Below, piece by piece: positions 15,373 through 24,700 of a stretch of 64,000 bases of DNA (the stretch's first letter is position 1; each line of letters begins with the position of its first letter). The DNA is taken from contig CATKZW010000007.1 in assembly GCA_949841465.1 (NCBI GenBank), forward strand, positions 21,991-85,990. Direction: 5' to 3'. Below the pieces are notes generated by a model. The model saw only the letters and a program-made list of their open reading frames with translations. It searched no databases and was not told the origin of the DNA. This stretch comes from an uncultured Oscillospiraceae bacterium (lineage in GTDB: Bacteria > Bacillota > Clostridia > Oscillospirales > Oscillospiraceae). A program made the position numbers and the translations under genes.

Positions 15373-16437
15373 ATGACACACTTTGAAAAGATCGCCGCCG
15401 GTTTGAAGGACCGGGGCCTGGACGCCATGCTCATCACCAGCGAACCCGGCGAGTTCTACGCCGTGGGCTTCCACGGGGAGGGCGTGGCCCTCATCACCCC
15501 GGACAAGACCTGGTACTACACCGACTCCCGGTATATCGAGTCCGCCCAGCAGCTCATTTCCGGCGCGGAGGTGGGCCTGCACCCTAAGGGCGGCAGCTAC
15601 TACACGGTAATGGCGGAGTTGGTGAAGGAAAACAGCATCGCCAAGCTGGGTTTCGAGGAGGAATATATGTCCGTAGCCCATCATACCGGCTGGACGAAGC
15701 ATGTGGAGGCCGAGTTTGTTCCCGCATCCTCTCTGCTCACCGAACTGCGGCAGGTGAAGGATGCCGACGAGTTGGCCGCCATGAAGGAGGCCCAGCGCAT
15801 CACCGACGAGGCCCTGCTGGAGATTTTGAACTTCCTCAAGCCCGGCCTCACTGAGCAGGAGGTAGCCGCCCGGCTCACCTACATCATGGCTCGGAAGGGC
15901 GCGGAGCGCAACTCCTTTGACCCCATCGTGGCCTGCGGCCCCAACGGCTCCAAGCCCCATGCCGTCCCCGGCCCGGACGTCATCCAGAAGGGCCAGTTCG
16001 TCACCATGGACTTCGGCTGTGTGGTGAACGGCTACTGCTCCGACATGACCCGCACGGTGGCCATCGGCCAGCCCAGCGAGGAGATGGAGCTGGTGTACAA
16101 CACCGTCCTCAAGGCCCAGCTGGCGGGCATCGCCGCCGCCCATGCCGGGGTTACCGGCGTGGAGGTCCACAACGCCGGGGCCAAGGTCATTGAGGATGCG
16201 GGCTACGGCGAATATTTCGGCCACGGCTTCGGCCACTCCCTGGGCATCGAAATCCACGAGGACCCCGGCTTCCACACCAAAAACGACAAGCCCATCCCCG
16301 CCGGAGCCCTGCTGTCCGCCGAGCCGGGCATCTATCTCCCCGGGAAGTTCGGCGTGCGCATTGAGGACGTCATCATGCTCACCGAGGGAGGCTGCATCGA
16401 CATCACCCACTCCCCCAAGCAGCTCATTATCCTTTAA
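15373..16437 (+). CDS. Xaa-Pro aminopeptidase / M24-family metallopeptidase
   Basis: A 354-residue peptidase with an N-terminal creatinase-like domain (1-125) and a pita-bread catalytic domain. The five metal ligands are present: Asp in MDFGCVVNGYCSD (two Asp), His in HGFGHSLGIEIHEDP, Glu in SAEPGIYLP and Glu in GVRIEDVIM. Such enzymes remove N-terminal residues before proline. GGAG at 15360-15363 sets the start at ATG 15373 rather than upstream in-frame codons. It ends with a Leu-rich tail, and the deacetylase gene follows after 74 bases. Confidence 0.93.
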   Translation: MTHFEKIAAGLKDRGLDAMLITSEPGEFYAVGFHGEGVALITPDKTWYYTDSRYIESAQQLISGAEVGLHPKGGSYYTVMAELVKENSIAKLGFEEEYMSVAHHTGWTKHVEAEFVPASSLLTELRQVKDADELAAMKEAQRITDEALLEILNFLKPGLTEQEVAARLTYIMARKGAERNSFDPIVACGPNGSKPHAVPGPDVIQKGQFVTMDFGCVVNGYCSDMTRTVAIGQPSEEMELVYNTVLKAQLAGIAAAHAGVTGVEVHNAGAKVIEDAGYGEYFGHGFGHSLGIEIHEDPGFHTKNDKPIPAGALLSAEPGIYLPGKFGVRIEDVIMLTEGGCIDITHSPKQLIIL

Positions 16438-16511
16438 AAATTTGAAACGCGTATAAAACCCCGCCGCCGGCGCATACTGACCACAGTTACGCAGGAAAGG
16501 CGGCGAGGGGC

Positions 16512-17252
16512 TTGATAAGCTGGAAAAAACGTCTTCAGGCGGGGGCGCTGACCCTGGCAGTGCTGGCGCTGGCGGCGGCGCCGTATTGGCCCTGGGAGGA
16601 ACCCCGCACTGTTCAGGCGGTGCTTGGCGGGGCAAATATTCCCGACGGCCCCTATGTGGCCCTCACCTTTGACGACGGCCCCCGGAACTCCACCACCACC
16701 GCCCTGCTGGACGGCTTGGCTCAGCGCGGCGTACTGGCTACCTTTTTTGTCATCGGTGAGAACGTGGAGGGCAATGAGCTGCTCCTTCAACGCATGGAGG
16801 GTGAGGGCCACCAGATCGGCCTGCACACCTACCACCACAAGGTTCTGGCAGAGCTGAACGCGACGGATTTCTACGCCGAGGTAGATGAGCTGCGCGCCAC
16901 CCTCTCCGCCCTGCTGGGCCGGGAGGACTTCATGCTCCGCCCGCCCTACGGCATGATGAACGCCGCCACCCAGGCCCGGGCGGCGGCTCCCATCATCCTG
17001 TGGTCGGTGGACCCGGAGGACTGGTCCGACCGAAACACGGAACGTCAGGTCAGCCTCATCCTGAACGACGTGCGGGACGGCGACATCATCCTGCTCCACG
17101 ACATCTACCCTGCCAGCGTGGACACGGCGCTGCAGGTGGTGGACGCGCTGCTGGCCCGGGGCTTTCACTTTGTCACCGTGGAGCAGTTGTTCGCCATCCG
17201 GGGCCGGACGCCGGAAAACGGCAAGGTATACCGCCAACTGCCTCCAGAGTAA
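16512..17252 (+). CDS. polysaccharide deacetylase (NodB domain)
   Basis: A 246-residue carbohydrate esterase 4. An N-terminal signal/anchor helix (residues 9-25) is followed by the NodB core: motif 1 TFDDGPRNSTT, motif 2 HTYHHKVL (metal His pair), motif 3 RPPYGMMN, then WSVDPEDW and ILLHD. It removes N-acetyl groups from peptidoglycan or related sugars outside the cell, a common lysozyme-resistance function. The start is TTG at 16512 with AGGAAAGG upstream; no ATG or GTG gives the signal peptide in frame. It is followed by a terminator. Confidence 0.9.
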   Translation: MISWKKRLQAGALTLAVLALAAAPYWPWEEPRTVQAVLGGANIPDGPYVALTFDDGPRNSTTTALLDGLAQRGVLATFFVIGENVEGNELLLQRMEGEGHQIGLHTYHHKVLAELNATDFYAEVDELRATLSALLGREDFMLRPPYGMMNAATQARAAAPIILWSVDPEDWSDRNTERQVSLILNDVRDGDIILLHDIYPASVDTALQVVDALLARGFHFVTVEQLFAIRGRTPENGKVYRQLPPE

Positions 17253-17261
17253 ATATTAAAC

Positions 17262-17289
17262 GCCTCCCCTGCTCCAGGGGAGGCATTTT
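17262..17289 (+). terminator. intrinsic terminator after the deacetylase gene
   Basis: GCCTCCCCTG (17262-17271) and CAGGGGAGGC (17275-17284) form a perfect 10-bp stem with a 3-base loop, followed by ATTTT. Confidence 0.88.
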
Positions 17290-17349
17290 CTGTCTGCGGG
17301 CGTACAGCGCACGCCTGCCGGTAATGATTGGGAGAGCTTTTTATCCGCC

Positions 17350-19056
17350 TCACGGCTGACCGTGGTCCGTCGCCGTGGCTTCCGGGGTGTTGGCATAGTC
17401 CCACTGGTGATTCGCCGCCATCTCATCGCTGGTGACGTTGAAGTACCGCCACTGGTAGCCGCCCCCCAGCTGTTCCCGGCCGTTGGCGTCCCAGGTCACG
17501 TCCACGCAGTACCACTGGCCGTTCAGCCGCACCATGTTCCAAGCGTGGTCCTCCTCGCTGTTGAAGGCCGCCCCCACCACGGTGATGCACTCCACCCCCG
17601 ACAGGTCCATCAGCAGCTGGAAACTAGTGGCGTAGCCCAGGCACACCGCCGTGCGGTCCACCAGTCCGCCGTAGGGCTGATAGGACGTACGAGGCGTCTC
17701 CATCATGATATTCTGGTGCCGCCAGTCGTAGTCCACGCTGTTTACCAGCCAGCGATAGATGGCGGTTTCCTTCTCCAGCTCGGTCATTCCATTTTGGACG
17801 ATCTCATCCAGTATGGCTTCAGCCGCGTCGTACACCGCCCGGTCTTCGTCGGACAGTCCCGCAGGGCCGCCCCGCTCCCAGGCGGCACGGATGGCCGAGG
17901 TGTCGTAAATGCTCATGTCGTCCTTCCCCGGGTTCACAAATCTGGTCCGGCTGGGATCGTCCGGATCTGGGTCGGCAACGGGCCTTGACGAGCTAAAATG
18001 GCGTTGGGCCGACTCATACCCGTTGGTTCCCAGGAGACGCATGGCCTCTCTGGCAGTTTTTTCAACCTCCTTGCACACCATGAGAATCACAAAATCAGTG
18101 TCCCTCGGATGGATAGCCAGAGCGGCGCTCAGCAATTTGGCCTGGGCCGGAAAGTGGGTTTCATTCTCTTTGACGTCCAGGTATTCAGTGGTCATCGTAG
18201 CGCAAAAGCGGAATCCGCTGACTTCATTCTGATCCTCCGCCACCCGCAGCACGGCAATCTCGAAGGCGGAGCCCTTCGTTCCCCGGGCAATGACAGCCTC
18301 CTCCCAGGGATAATCCGCCAGCATGTACTCCTCCTCAATGATGGATTTCAGCCGGTCCGGGTCGCCGCCGTCCACCCGCTCCAAATCGGACACATCGTCC
18401 CCCTGTGTTTCGCAGAAGGCCAGCAGCCCCTCCAGCAGCTCGTTTATATCGTCGATGGATTCCGGCGGCGCGGGCGATGGGGTGGGCTCCGGTGCCTCCC
18501 CGGTCTGGACCATGGTCACGAAAACCTGCCGCGCGTAACCGCTGTCCTCCACAATGAACAGACCCACGTACACCCCCTCTATTACCAGAGCCGCGTCGGC
18601 CGCCAGCTTGGCCTGTGCGGGGGCATAGCCGGTGAAGTCCCCCTCACGGGCATGGAGATATTCTTTCAGGCAGTCATAGCCATGCTGCGCGGCGTCCTCG
18701 TCGGCGAAGCGCAGCGCCGCCAGCTCCACGGCGGACATGCCGCCATCCCGGACGATACAAGCTTCCTCCCACTCCCCCTCGCTCAGGCCGTATGCGCCCT
18801 GTATGTAGGCGTCCATTTCCTCCGGGCTTTTGGAGGAATCTGAGTCAAAAGCGGGTTCGAAGCCATAATACTCCGAGCCGGCGGGCATACCGATACCGAG
18901 CCCGCTCCATACGCCGCTCACAATGTCGGAACAGGCCGCCTCCCCTGCCGGGGCGGAGGCGGGCGGGTCTGACTCCGCGGCGGGCTGCTGGCAGCCTGTC
19001 AGCAGCGACAGCAAAAGGGAAACGATCAGCAATAGGGAGATCCTTTGTCTCATCAT
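17350..19056 (-). CDS. lipoprotein with two DUF4358-like domains and a transglutaminase-like domain
   Basis: A 568-residue exported lipoprotein. The lipobox LLTGC ends at Cys22. Two related domains follow (about 55-195 and 215-350), each with a SAVELAALR-like or AFEIAVLRV-like strand and an AQAKLAADAALVIEGVYVGLFI-like C-terminal strand, resembling DUF4358. The final part (about 400-568) is a transglutaminase-like cysteine domain: Cys in AVCLGYATSFQLLMDLSGV, His in EDHAWNMVRLNGQWYCVDVTWD with the following Asp. ATG 19056 has AAAGGAG upstream. It may trim or cross-link surface proteins; the substrate is unknown. Confidence 0.82.
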   Translation of the reverse strand: MMRQRISLLLIVSLLLSLLTGCQQPAAESDPPASAPAGEAACSDIVSGVWSGLGIGMPAGSEYYGFEPAFDSDSSKSPEEMDAYIQGAYGLSEGEWEEACIVRDGGMSAVELAALRFADEDAAQHGYDCLKEYLHAREGDFTGYAPAQAKLAADAALVIEGVYVGLFIVEDSGYARQVFVTMVQTGEAPEPTPSPAPPESIDDINELLEGLLAFCETQGDDVSDLERVDGGDPDRLKSIIEEEYMLADYPWEEAVIARGTKGSAFEIAVLRVAEDQNEVSGFRFCATMTTEYLDVKENETHFPAQAKLLSAALAIHPRDTDFVILMVCKEVEKTAREAMRLLGTNGYESAQRHFSSSRPVADPDPDDPSRTRFVNPGKDDMSIYDTSAIRAAWERGGPAGLSDEDRAVYDAAEAILDEIVQNGMTELEKETAIYRWLVNSVDYDWRHQNIMMETPRTSYQPYGGLVDRTAVCLGYATSFQLLMDLSGVECITVVGAAFNSEEDHAWNMVRLNGQWYCVDVTWDANGREQLGGGYQWRYFNVTSDEMAANHQWDYANTPEATATDHGQP

Positions 19057-19138
19057 CAGCACTCCTTTGGATATGTTCCAGCGGGTCGGGACGCTGCGGC
19101 TGTTTCCCCACCTGCATAAAGCACAGCGGCTTTCTAAT

Positions 19139-19167
19139 AGTTTAGCACATTTTCGCTTTACTGTAAA
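19139..19167 (-). promoter_or_regulatory. promoter of the transglutaminase-like lipoprotein gene
   Basis: On the minus strand TTTACA (19162-19167) and TAAACT (19139-19144) are separated by 17 bases, about 80 bases before the start codon. Confidence 0.65.
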
Positions 19168-19250
19168 GAAACCGCCGGATTTGGGTGACTCCGCTTCTCT
19201 GCTGTGGCTGCCTGTGGGACAGACGGACGGCAAAAATTTTATTTGGGCTG

Positions 19251-19280
19251 TTGACACCCCTTCCCCATCCGCCGTATAAT
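19251..19280 (+). promoter_or_regulatory. consensus sigma-A promoter of the mgtC-like gene
   Basis: TTGACA (19251-19256) and TATAAT (19275-19280) match consensus fully, with an 18-base spacer. The start codon is at 19321, so the leader is only about 35 bases and leaves no room for a magnesium riboswitch. Confidence 0.85.
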
Positions 19281-19320
19281 GAGAAAAACCGGCCGTGCCG
19301 GGAGAGAGAAGGCGCTTGTC

Positions 19321-20004
19321 ATGGGTCCAAACACCTGGGAATTTATTCTGCGTCTCGCCCTGTCTGCCCTGTTCGGCGGGATTATAGGCTTGGAGCGTGA
19401 AATCCGGCTGAAGGGCGCGGGCATCCGCACCCATCTCATTGTCTGCTTCGCCTCCTGCATGATGATGCTGGTCTCCAAATACGGCTTTTTCGACATGCTG
19501 GAGTTCGCCTCCCAAAACGGCTATGAAACCCTGAAACTGGACCCCAGCCGCATCTCCGCCGGGCTGGTTACCGCCATCGGTTTTGTGGGCGCAGGCACCA
19601 TTTTCGCCCGCAAGCGGGGCGTCGCCGGGCTGTCCACCGCCGCCGGGCTGTGGGCCACGGTGGGCATCGGGATGTCCACGGGGGCTGGCATGTACCCCAT
19701 CAGCCTCATCGGAACGGTATTCCTGGTGGTGGTTCAGGCCGCCCTGCACCGGGACCACGACGTGCTGGGCAGCGCCTCCGCCACCATCCTCATTCAGATT
19801 GAGGACCGCCCTGAAGCGCTGGACAGCCTCCACTCTGAGCTGACCGCGCTGGAGCTGGAGCCCCGCGGCTTTAAATATGAGCGCTCCGGCGGTGTACTAT
19901 CGGTGGAACTCCAGATGGACCGCTTTCCCTGTTCCGACCGGAAGATGGAGCAGCTCCTAGTTCCGCTGATGAAGCAGCCCTTCGTCAAGTCTGTCCTTTG
20001 GTAA
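19321..20004 (+). CDS. MgtC/SapB-family membrane protein
   Basis: A 227-residue protein. Four to five N-terminal membrane helices include the MgtC signature GGIIGLEREIRLKGAGIRTHLIVCFASCMMML and, later, SAGLVTAIGFVGAGTIFARKRGVAGLSTAAGLWATVGIG. The C-terminal 75 residues form an ACT-like soluble domain. Family members are linked to growth in low magnesium and to control of ATP synthase in pathogens; the role in commensal Clostridia is unclear. ATG 19321 is preceded by AGAGAAGG; the longer in-frame reading overlaps the promoter and is excluded. Confidence 0.93.
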   Translation: MGPNTWEFILRLALSALFGGIIGLEREIRLKGAGIRTHLIVCFASCMMMLVSKYGFFDMLEFASQNGYETLKLDPSRISAGLVTAIGFVGAGTIFARKRGVAGLSTAAGLWATVGIGMSTGAGMYPISLIGTVFLVVVQAALHRDHDVLGSASATILIQIEDRPEALDSLHSELTALELEPRGFKYERSGGVLSVELQMDRFPCSDRKMEQLLVPLMKQPFVKSVLW

Positions 20005-20062
20005 GCCTGGGGCCATATTGGGGCCGCTGTCCCGCTTACATAACCCCATCCAAACATAAAAC

Positions 20063-20093
20063 GGCGGCGGGAAGAATCAATCCTCCTGCCGCC
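20063..20093. terminator. hairpin between convergent mgtC-like and PerM-like genes
   Basis: GGCGGCGGGA (20063-20072) pairs with TCCTGCCGCC (20084-20093) with one G-T wobble. AAAA lies before it on the plus strand (TTTT after it on the minus strand). Confidence 0.6.
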
Positions 20094-20102
20094 GCTCCTC
20101 AT

Positions 20103-21320
20103 TTATGTAGGTCCGGGCCCGGGGTCGGGGTCGCTGTCTCCGCCACCGGAGAGCACCTCCAGCTTGCCGTGCTTTTTCAAGCCGATCACAATCCAACGCC
20201 GCGCCAGGTCATAGATAACGGCGAACACCGGCACCCCCACCAGGATGCCCACAAAGCCGAACATCCCCTGGAACAGGGTGATGGCGAACAGCACCCAGAA
20301 CCCGGTGAGGCCCACGCTCCCCGCCAGCAGCTTGGGACCCAGGATATTGCCATCAAACTGCTGCAAAATCACGATGAAAATCAGGAAAATGAGGCAGTTT
20401 CGGGGGCTGGACATGAGAATCAGCAATGCGGTGGGCACCGCCCCGATGAAGGGTCCAAAATAGGGGATCACGTTGGTCACGCCGATGATAACGCTGATGA
20501 GGACGGCGTTCTGGAAGTCGGTCACAAAGGTCATGACCATGCAGAACACGTAGCAGATCAGCCCCACAATGGCGCTGTCCAGAATCTTTCCGCCGAAGAA
20601 GCCCACAAATGTGCTGTCGATGAAGGAGCACTCCTTGAGCAGCGCCTCCGCCTGCTCCGGCTTGAAGACGGCATACACCAAGGCCTTGCCGTGTTTGGCG
20701 AATTTTGTACGCCCCGCCAGCAGGTAGATGCAGATGATGATGCCCAGCACAATGTCCTTCACCACGGTGAATACCGAGCCCACTGTGGTGACCACGCCGC
20801 CCATCATCCCCTGCGCTGTGGGCAGCAGGTCTGTCTTAGCCCAGTTCATCAGCCAGTTTTCGATGCTGGTAAAAGCGTTCATCACGTAGTTTTGCAGAAC
20901 CTCGTTCCCCTCCAGATGCCGCAGCACCCACTGGATGAACTCATCGATTTTGGGCGGCACCACCACTGCCAGCGTCATGATGCTCCGCCCAATCTCCGGG
21001 ATAATCATGCTCAGCAGGAGATAAATCACAAACACGCTGATCATCAGCACCGCCAGCACCGCCAGCATATTTGCCTTGCTCTTGTGCTTCTCCGGCAGCA
21101 CAGCCCCGATCTTCTTCTCCAAAAACTTGCAGGGCGTTTTCAGCAGATACGCCATTGTGCCACCATAGATGAAGGGCGCCAAAATATTCATCACCCACCG
21201 GAAGGTTGACTGAAGCTGATTCATCTGCTTAATGCAGAAATACAGCAGGATGGCCAGCGCCAGGGAGAGGAAACCGGTCAGCGATTGGAAAAAAATCTTT
21301 TTCAGGAACTCTTTATTCAT
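20103..21320 (-). CDS. AI-2E/PerM-family transporter
   Basis: A 405-residue polytopic membrane protein of the UPF0118 (AI-2E/PerM) family, with about seven to eight helices. The family centre is clear: GIIICIYLLAGRTKFAKHGKALVYAVF, then the hydrophobic core FVGFFGGKILDSAIVGLICYV and the near-invariant GVTNVIPYFGPFIGAVPTALLILM. Members export small molecules or exchange ions such as sodium for protons; autoinducer-2 export is shown only for some. AAGGA and GGAGGG lie before the ATG. It is a single gene with its own promoter. Confidence 0.93.
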   Translation of the reverse strand: MNKEFLKKIFFQSLTGFLSLALAILLYFCIKQMNQLQSTFRWVMNILAPFIYGGTMAYLLKTPCKFLEKKIGAVLPEKHKSKANMLAVLAVLMISVFVIYLLLSMIIPEIGRSIMTLAVVVPPKIDEFIQWVLRHLEGNEVLQNYVMNAFTSIENWLMNWAKTDLLPTAQGMMGGVVTTVGSVFTVVKDIVLGIIICIYLLAGRTKFAKHGKALVYAVFKPEQAEALLKECSFIDSTFVGFFGGKILDSAIVGLICYVFCMVMTFVTDFQNAVLISVIIGVTNVIPYFGPFIGAVPTALLILMSSPRNCLIFLIFIVILQQFDGNILGPKLLAGSVGLTGFWVLFAITLFQGMFGFVGILVGVPVFAVIYDLARRWIVIGLKKHGKLEVLSGGGDSDPDPGPGPT

Positions 21321-21353
21321 GCCCTCCGTCCTTTCCTTGTCGGAATTGTTTTT

Positions 21354-21382
21354 ATCTTACAACATCCGGCCCCCCATTTCAA
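21354..21382 (-). promoter_or_regulatory. promoter of the PerM-like gene
   Basis: On the minus strand TTGAAA (21377-21382) and TAAGAT (21354-21359) are 17 bases apart, 34 bases before the start codon. Confidence 0.65.
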
Positions 21383-21478
21383 GATATTTCGGTTTTCCTT
21401 TTCATTAAATTTTCTTTTAGACAACCCCGCTGCCACCGGCCTAATCTGGTGACATACTGATTTGAAGGAGGTATCGTC

Positions 21479-21697
21479 ATGCTGTTCCGCAGGAAAAAAT
21501 CCCCGTCGACCTTTGACACCACCGGCAAAACCCCCGTCATCCGCACCAGCATCTGCACCGGGGAGCAGACCGCCGGATTCCGGGACGCAGCTTCCGGAAA
21601 GTTCTTCGAAATCATGCTCATCCGCACCGACGCCGACCTCCGGGAGTTTTTGGCGACCTACGGCGTGGCAGAAGCGGACCTGCGCCGTGAATATTGA
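21479..21697 (+). CDS. small conserved-looking hypothetical protein
   Basis: A 72-residue soluble protein (starts MLFRRKKSPSTFDTTGKTPV) with two Cys-free alpha/beta segments, including EIMLIRTDADLREFLATYGVAEADL. AAGGAGG seven bases before the ATG and an intrinsic terminator directly after the stop support a real gene. The family was not recognised. It is encoded alone between the PerM-like gene and the large SLH gene. Confidence 0.75.
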   Translation: MLFRRKKSPSTFDTTGKTPVIRTSICTGEQTAGFRDAASGKFFEIMLIRTDADLREFLATYGVAEADLRREY

Positions 21698-21709
21698 CCC
21701 TGTACGCAG

Positions 21710-21743
21710 AAAGCGACCCGGCCAGAAGCCGGGTCGCTTTTTG
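21710..21743. terminator. bidirectional terminator between the small gene and the SLH gene
   Basis: AAAGCGACCCGGC (21710-21722) and GCCGGGTCGCTTT (21728-21740) form a 13-bp perfect stem with a T-run on the plus side and a matching A-run on the other. Confidence 0.85.
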
Positions 21744-21762
21744 CGTTAAATCCTTGCTTTCC

Positions 21763-24700
21763 TTACGCGAGCTTATTGGTCCGGTCGCGGTACAGGAAGG
21801 TCACCGCCTGGGCGCGGGTAACGGCGGCGTTGGGATCAAACATGGTGTTGGTCTTGCCGGTGGTGATGGGCACAGCGCGGTTGGCGGCCCAGCTCACGGG
21901 CTTGGCGTAATACTCGGTGGAAGGCACGTCATAGAACTGGCTGGTGGTGCCTGCGGGGGGCTGCTTCTCAAAGCGGTACAGGAAGGTCACCGCCTGGCCG
22001 CGGGTCACGATGTCGTTCGGCGCAAACCGAGTTGCGGTCTTGCCGTCGGTGATGCCCTCGGACACGGCCCACAGAATGGCGCTGTAGTAGTCGCCCGGAG
22101 TCAGGGTGGGGCTCACGTCCACAAACGGGTTGCGGATGTTTGTCACGGGGGGACGACCCGCCGCACGCCACAGGAAGGTCACCATCTGGGCACGGGTGCA
22201 GTAATTATTGGGGCTGAAGGTGTAGGTGCTGGTGCCGTCGGTGACGCCGTTGCTCACAGCCCACGCCACGGGGTTGGAGTAATACTCCTTGGCCCACACG
22301 TCGCTGAACACGGTGTTGTTGTTCACGTCGAAGGTCGGGGTGACCACCACGTTGGTGGCGTTGGAGGGCACCGTGAACTGGAAGGTGTTCACGCCGGTGC
22401 GGACCGCGGTGGTGCTGCCGCCGTTGGTGGAGACGTTCAGACCCATGGTGCGCTGGCCGCTGGCGGGATAGGTGGTCACGGTGACCACGCTGCCGGGGGT
22501 GACCTGGTTATTGAGCGCGCTGGTCACGGCGCTGCCGGTGTTGGGGCTGGAAACGGTGACAGTTGCGGTGGTCTGAGTCTGACCCTGACGGAAAGCCGGG
22601 GTCACGGTCACGCTGCCGGCGGGCATGGTGAAGGTGTAGGTGTTGCCGGAACCGGTGACGGGCACGTTGGTGCTGGCCGTGCCGGTGGTGGCGTTGGTCC
22701 TGACGGTCACGCCGTTGGACACGTAGCCGGTGTTGGGACGCAGGGTGATGGTAACGGTCTGTCCCACGGTGGCGGGGTTGACATTGACGCTGGCAGACCC
22801 GCCGGTGGCGCTGGCCACGATAATGTTCTGGCCTGGAGCCACGGTGTTCTTGAGTAGCTGCACCTGATACTCATGACCTGCCCGGATGGTGGTCACGATA
22901 GTGCCACTTGCACCTGCAACGATATTGGTGTTGCCATTGGACACAACCTTGATCGTGCGAGCCTCTCCGGTGAGGGAGAGCGTCTGGGTGCCTGTATAGT
23001 TGGACTCAATGGTAATGACATCCTCATATCCCTGCGGGCGGGGCTTGGTGTCGTTTGCGGCAGCCTGGAGGGAGGTATAATTGCCGATCCGATACCCCGC
23101 ACTGGTATCCACTCGCACAGAGTAGTCATTATTGTTCAGCGACATGCTGCCCAAGCCAGCATTGCCACCGTGGGTAATAGTATACGAACGAGAGTTATTT
23201 GCAGTCGCAGCAGAGGAAAGCGTGTACACATAGGTACTGTCCTGATGCAGGTTCGCCTCATTAAAGGTCTCAGGCAGGTTCTTCAGCTTCAGCACTGCGC
23301 CAGGCAGCACCAGCTCAGAGTCCAGATTCCCCAGAGTAGTGCCGGGCTTAGCGATGTACGCACGGTTGGGATGAGTGGCGTCGTCGGGGAACGCATAAGG
23401 TCCACTTTCGCCGCCGCGCACCTCAATACGATAAGAAGGCACCGCAGTGAAGGTCAGCGTACCGCTGTTCAAATACTGGGACACGGTCACATTCAGATAG
23501 GGAACCAGATAAACTTGATTATAAAGAGTAGAGGTCAGGTTCGCTTCATTGGGGCTGGTACTGTTCCACAGGGTCCAAGCCGCGCGCTGGGCGGCGGTGC
23601 GGTAGCCGTTCACAGTGGTGGCATTGCTGATACCCTTCAGAGCCTCATTCACAGCCTGACGGATAGCAGTAGAGTTAGTCCAATCAAATTCCTCAAAGAT
23701 ATCGGTCACCTGGCGCTTCAGACCGTCGGTCCAGCCGCTGCCGGAGAAATTGACCTGAATGCCCTTGGCGCTCTCATCTACCTTGATATTGGCAGCGGGC
23801 ACGCCCAAGCCGGATACATTCAGAGTGTAGACATTGTTGCCCACGGTGATGGTGGTGTCCTTCACAACCACGCCTCTGGGCAGGTCGCTGTTAGCACCCA
23901 AAGTGCCAAACGCACCGGTCCTGGTGGTGGGATTATAGGTCACAGGCACCCTAAAGGACACATACTTTGCTATATTAGTATCAGAATCAACGGTGTTCAC
24001 CAGGTCAGTGTAGAAGGTCACTATGATGGTTGCATCACCACCGCCATAAATAGTGGACACTGCACCAGACAGGTTAATCTGGTTATTGCTTACAGTCACC
24101 CTCACATCCGGATTGTTGCTGTCAGACTCAGTAGTGGCATTGATCAACTTAGTCACAGCGCCTACGTCACTTTGAACATTCAACTGGATCGTATTGCCAT
24201 CAGCAATCAGTGGGGTTTCCTTATTGATGGGATAGGTCTGTGCACTCTGGTCGTTCTTTCCGTCAGTCCAAGTGACCACTGGAGTGCCATTGATCTTATT
24301 CGGCAGGATAACACTGGTGTTGAAGTTATAGTCCAAGATTGCCACCAGTAAATTGCCATTCATGAACTGAACGTGGCTGGGATTTCCAGCAGGGGTGGCC
24401 GGAGCCAGAACGGCAAGCTTATCAGTATTGTTCTTGAGGTCAGCGATGGCATCACTCAACTCGTTTTTGTCATAGTAGTAGTACAAGCTGCCATCTTTAC
24501 GGGTGAAGTGCAGCGCATCGTCGAACCACAGCATAGCATCCGCATTAGCGGGAGTGTACTGGAAAGCACCGCCCTTGATGCCCTTGCCCGCGTACTTGCC
24601 TAGACTCAGATTGCCAAACGTATTAGTGCGGTCATCAGGGATGGAGACCGTGCTCGCCTCGTTGACTGTACCAAAAGCGATATCGCCGATGCTGCTACGG

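Noticed and set aside
19251..19320. Magnesium riboswitch before the mgtC-like gene
   Set aside because: A consensus promoter leaves a leader of only about 35 bases, too short for such an element.
19057..19833. N-terminal extension of the transglutaminase-like lipoprotein
   Set aside because: The frame stays open antisense to mgtC, but the signal peptide, the ribosome site and the promoter at 19139-19167 place the start at 19056.
22873..24351. A 492-codon plus-strand frame inside the SLH gene
   Set aside because: It is antisense to the repetitive SLH protein; its open length follows from Thr/Asn/Val-rich codons, and there is no ribosome site.
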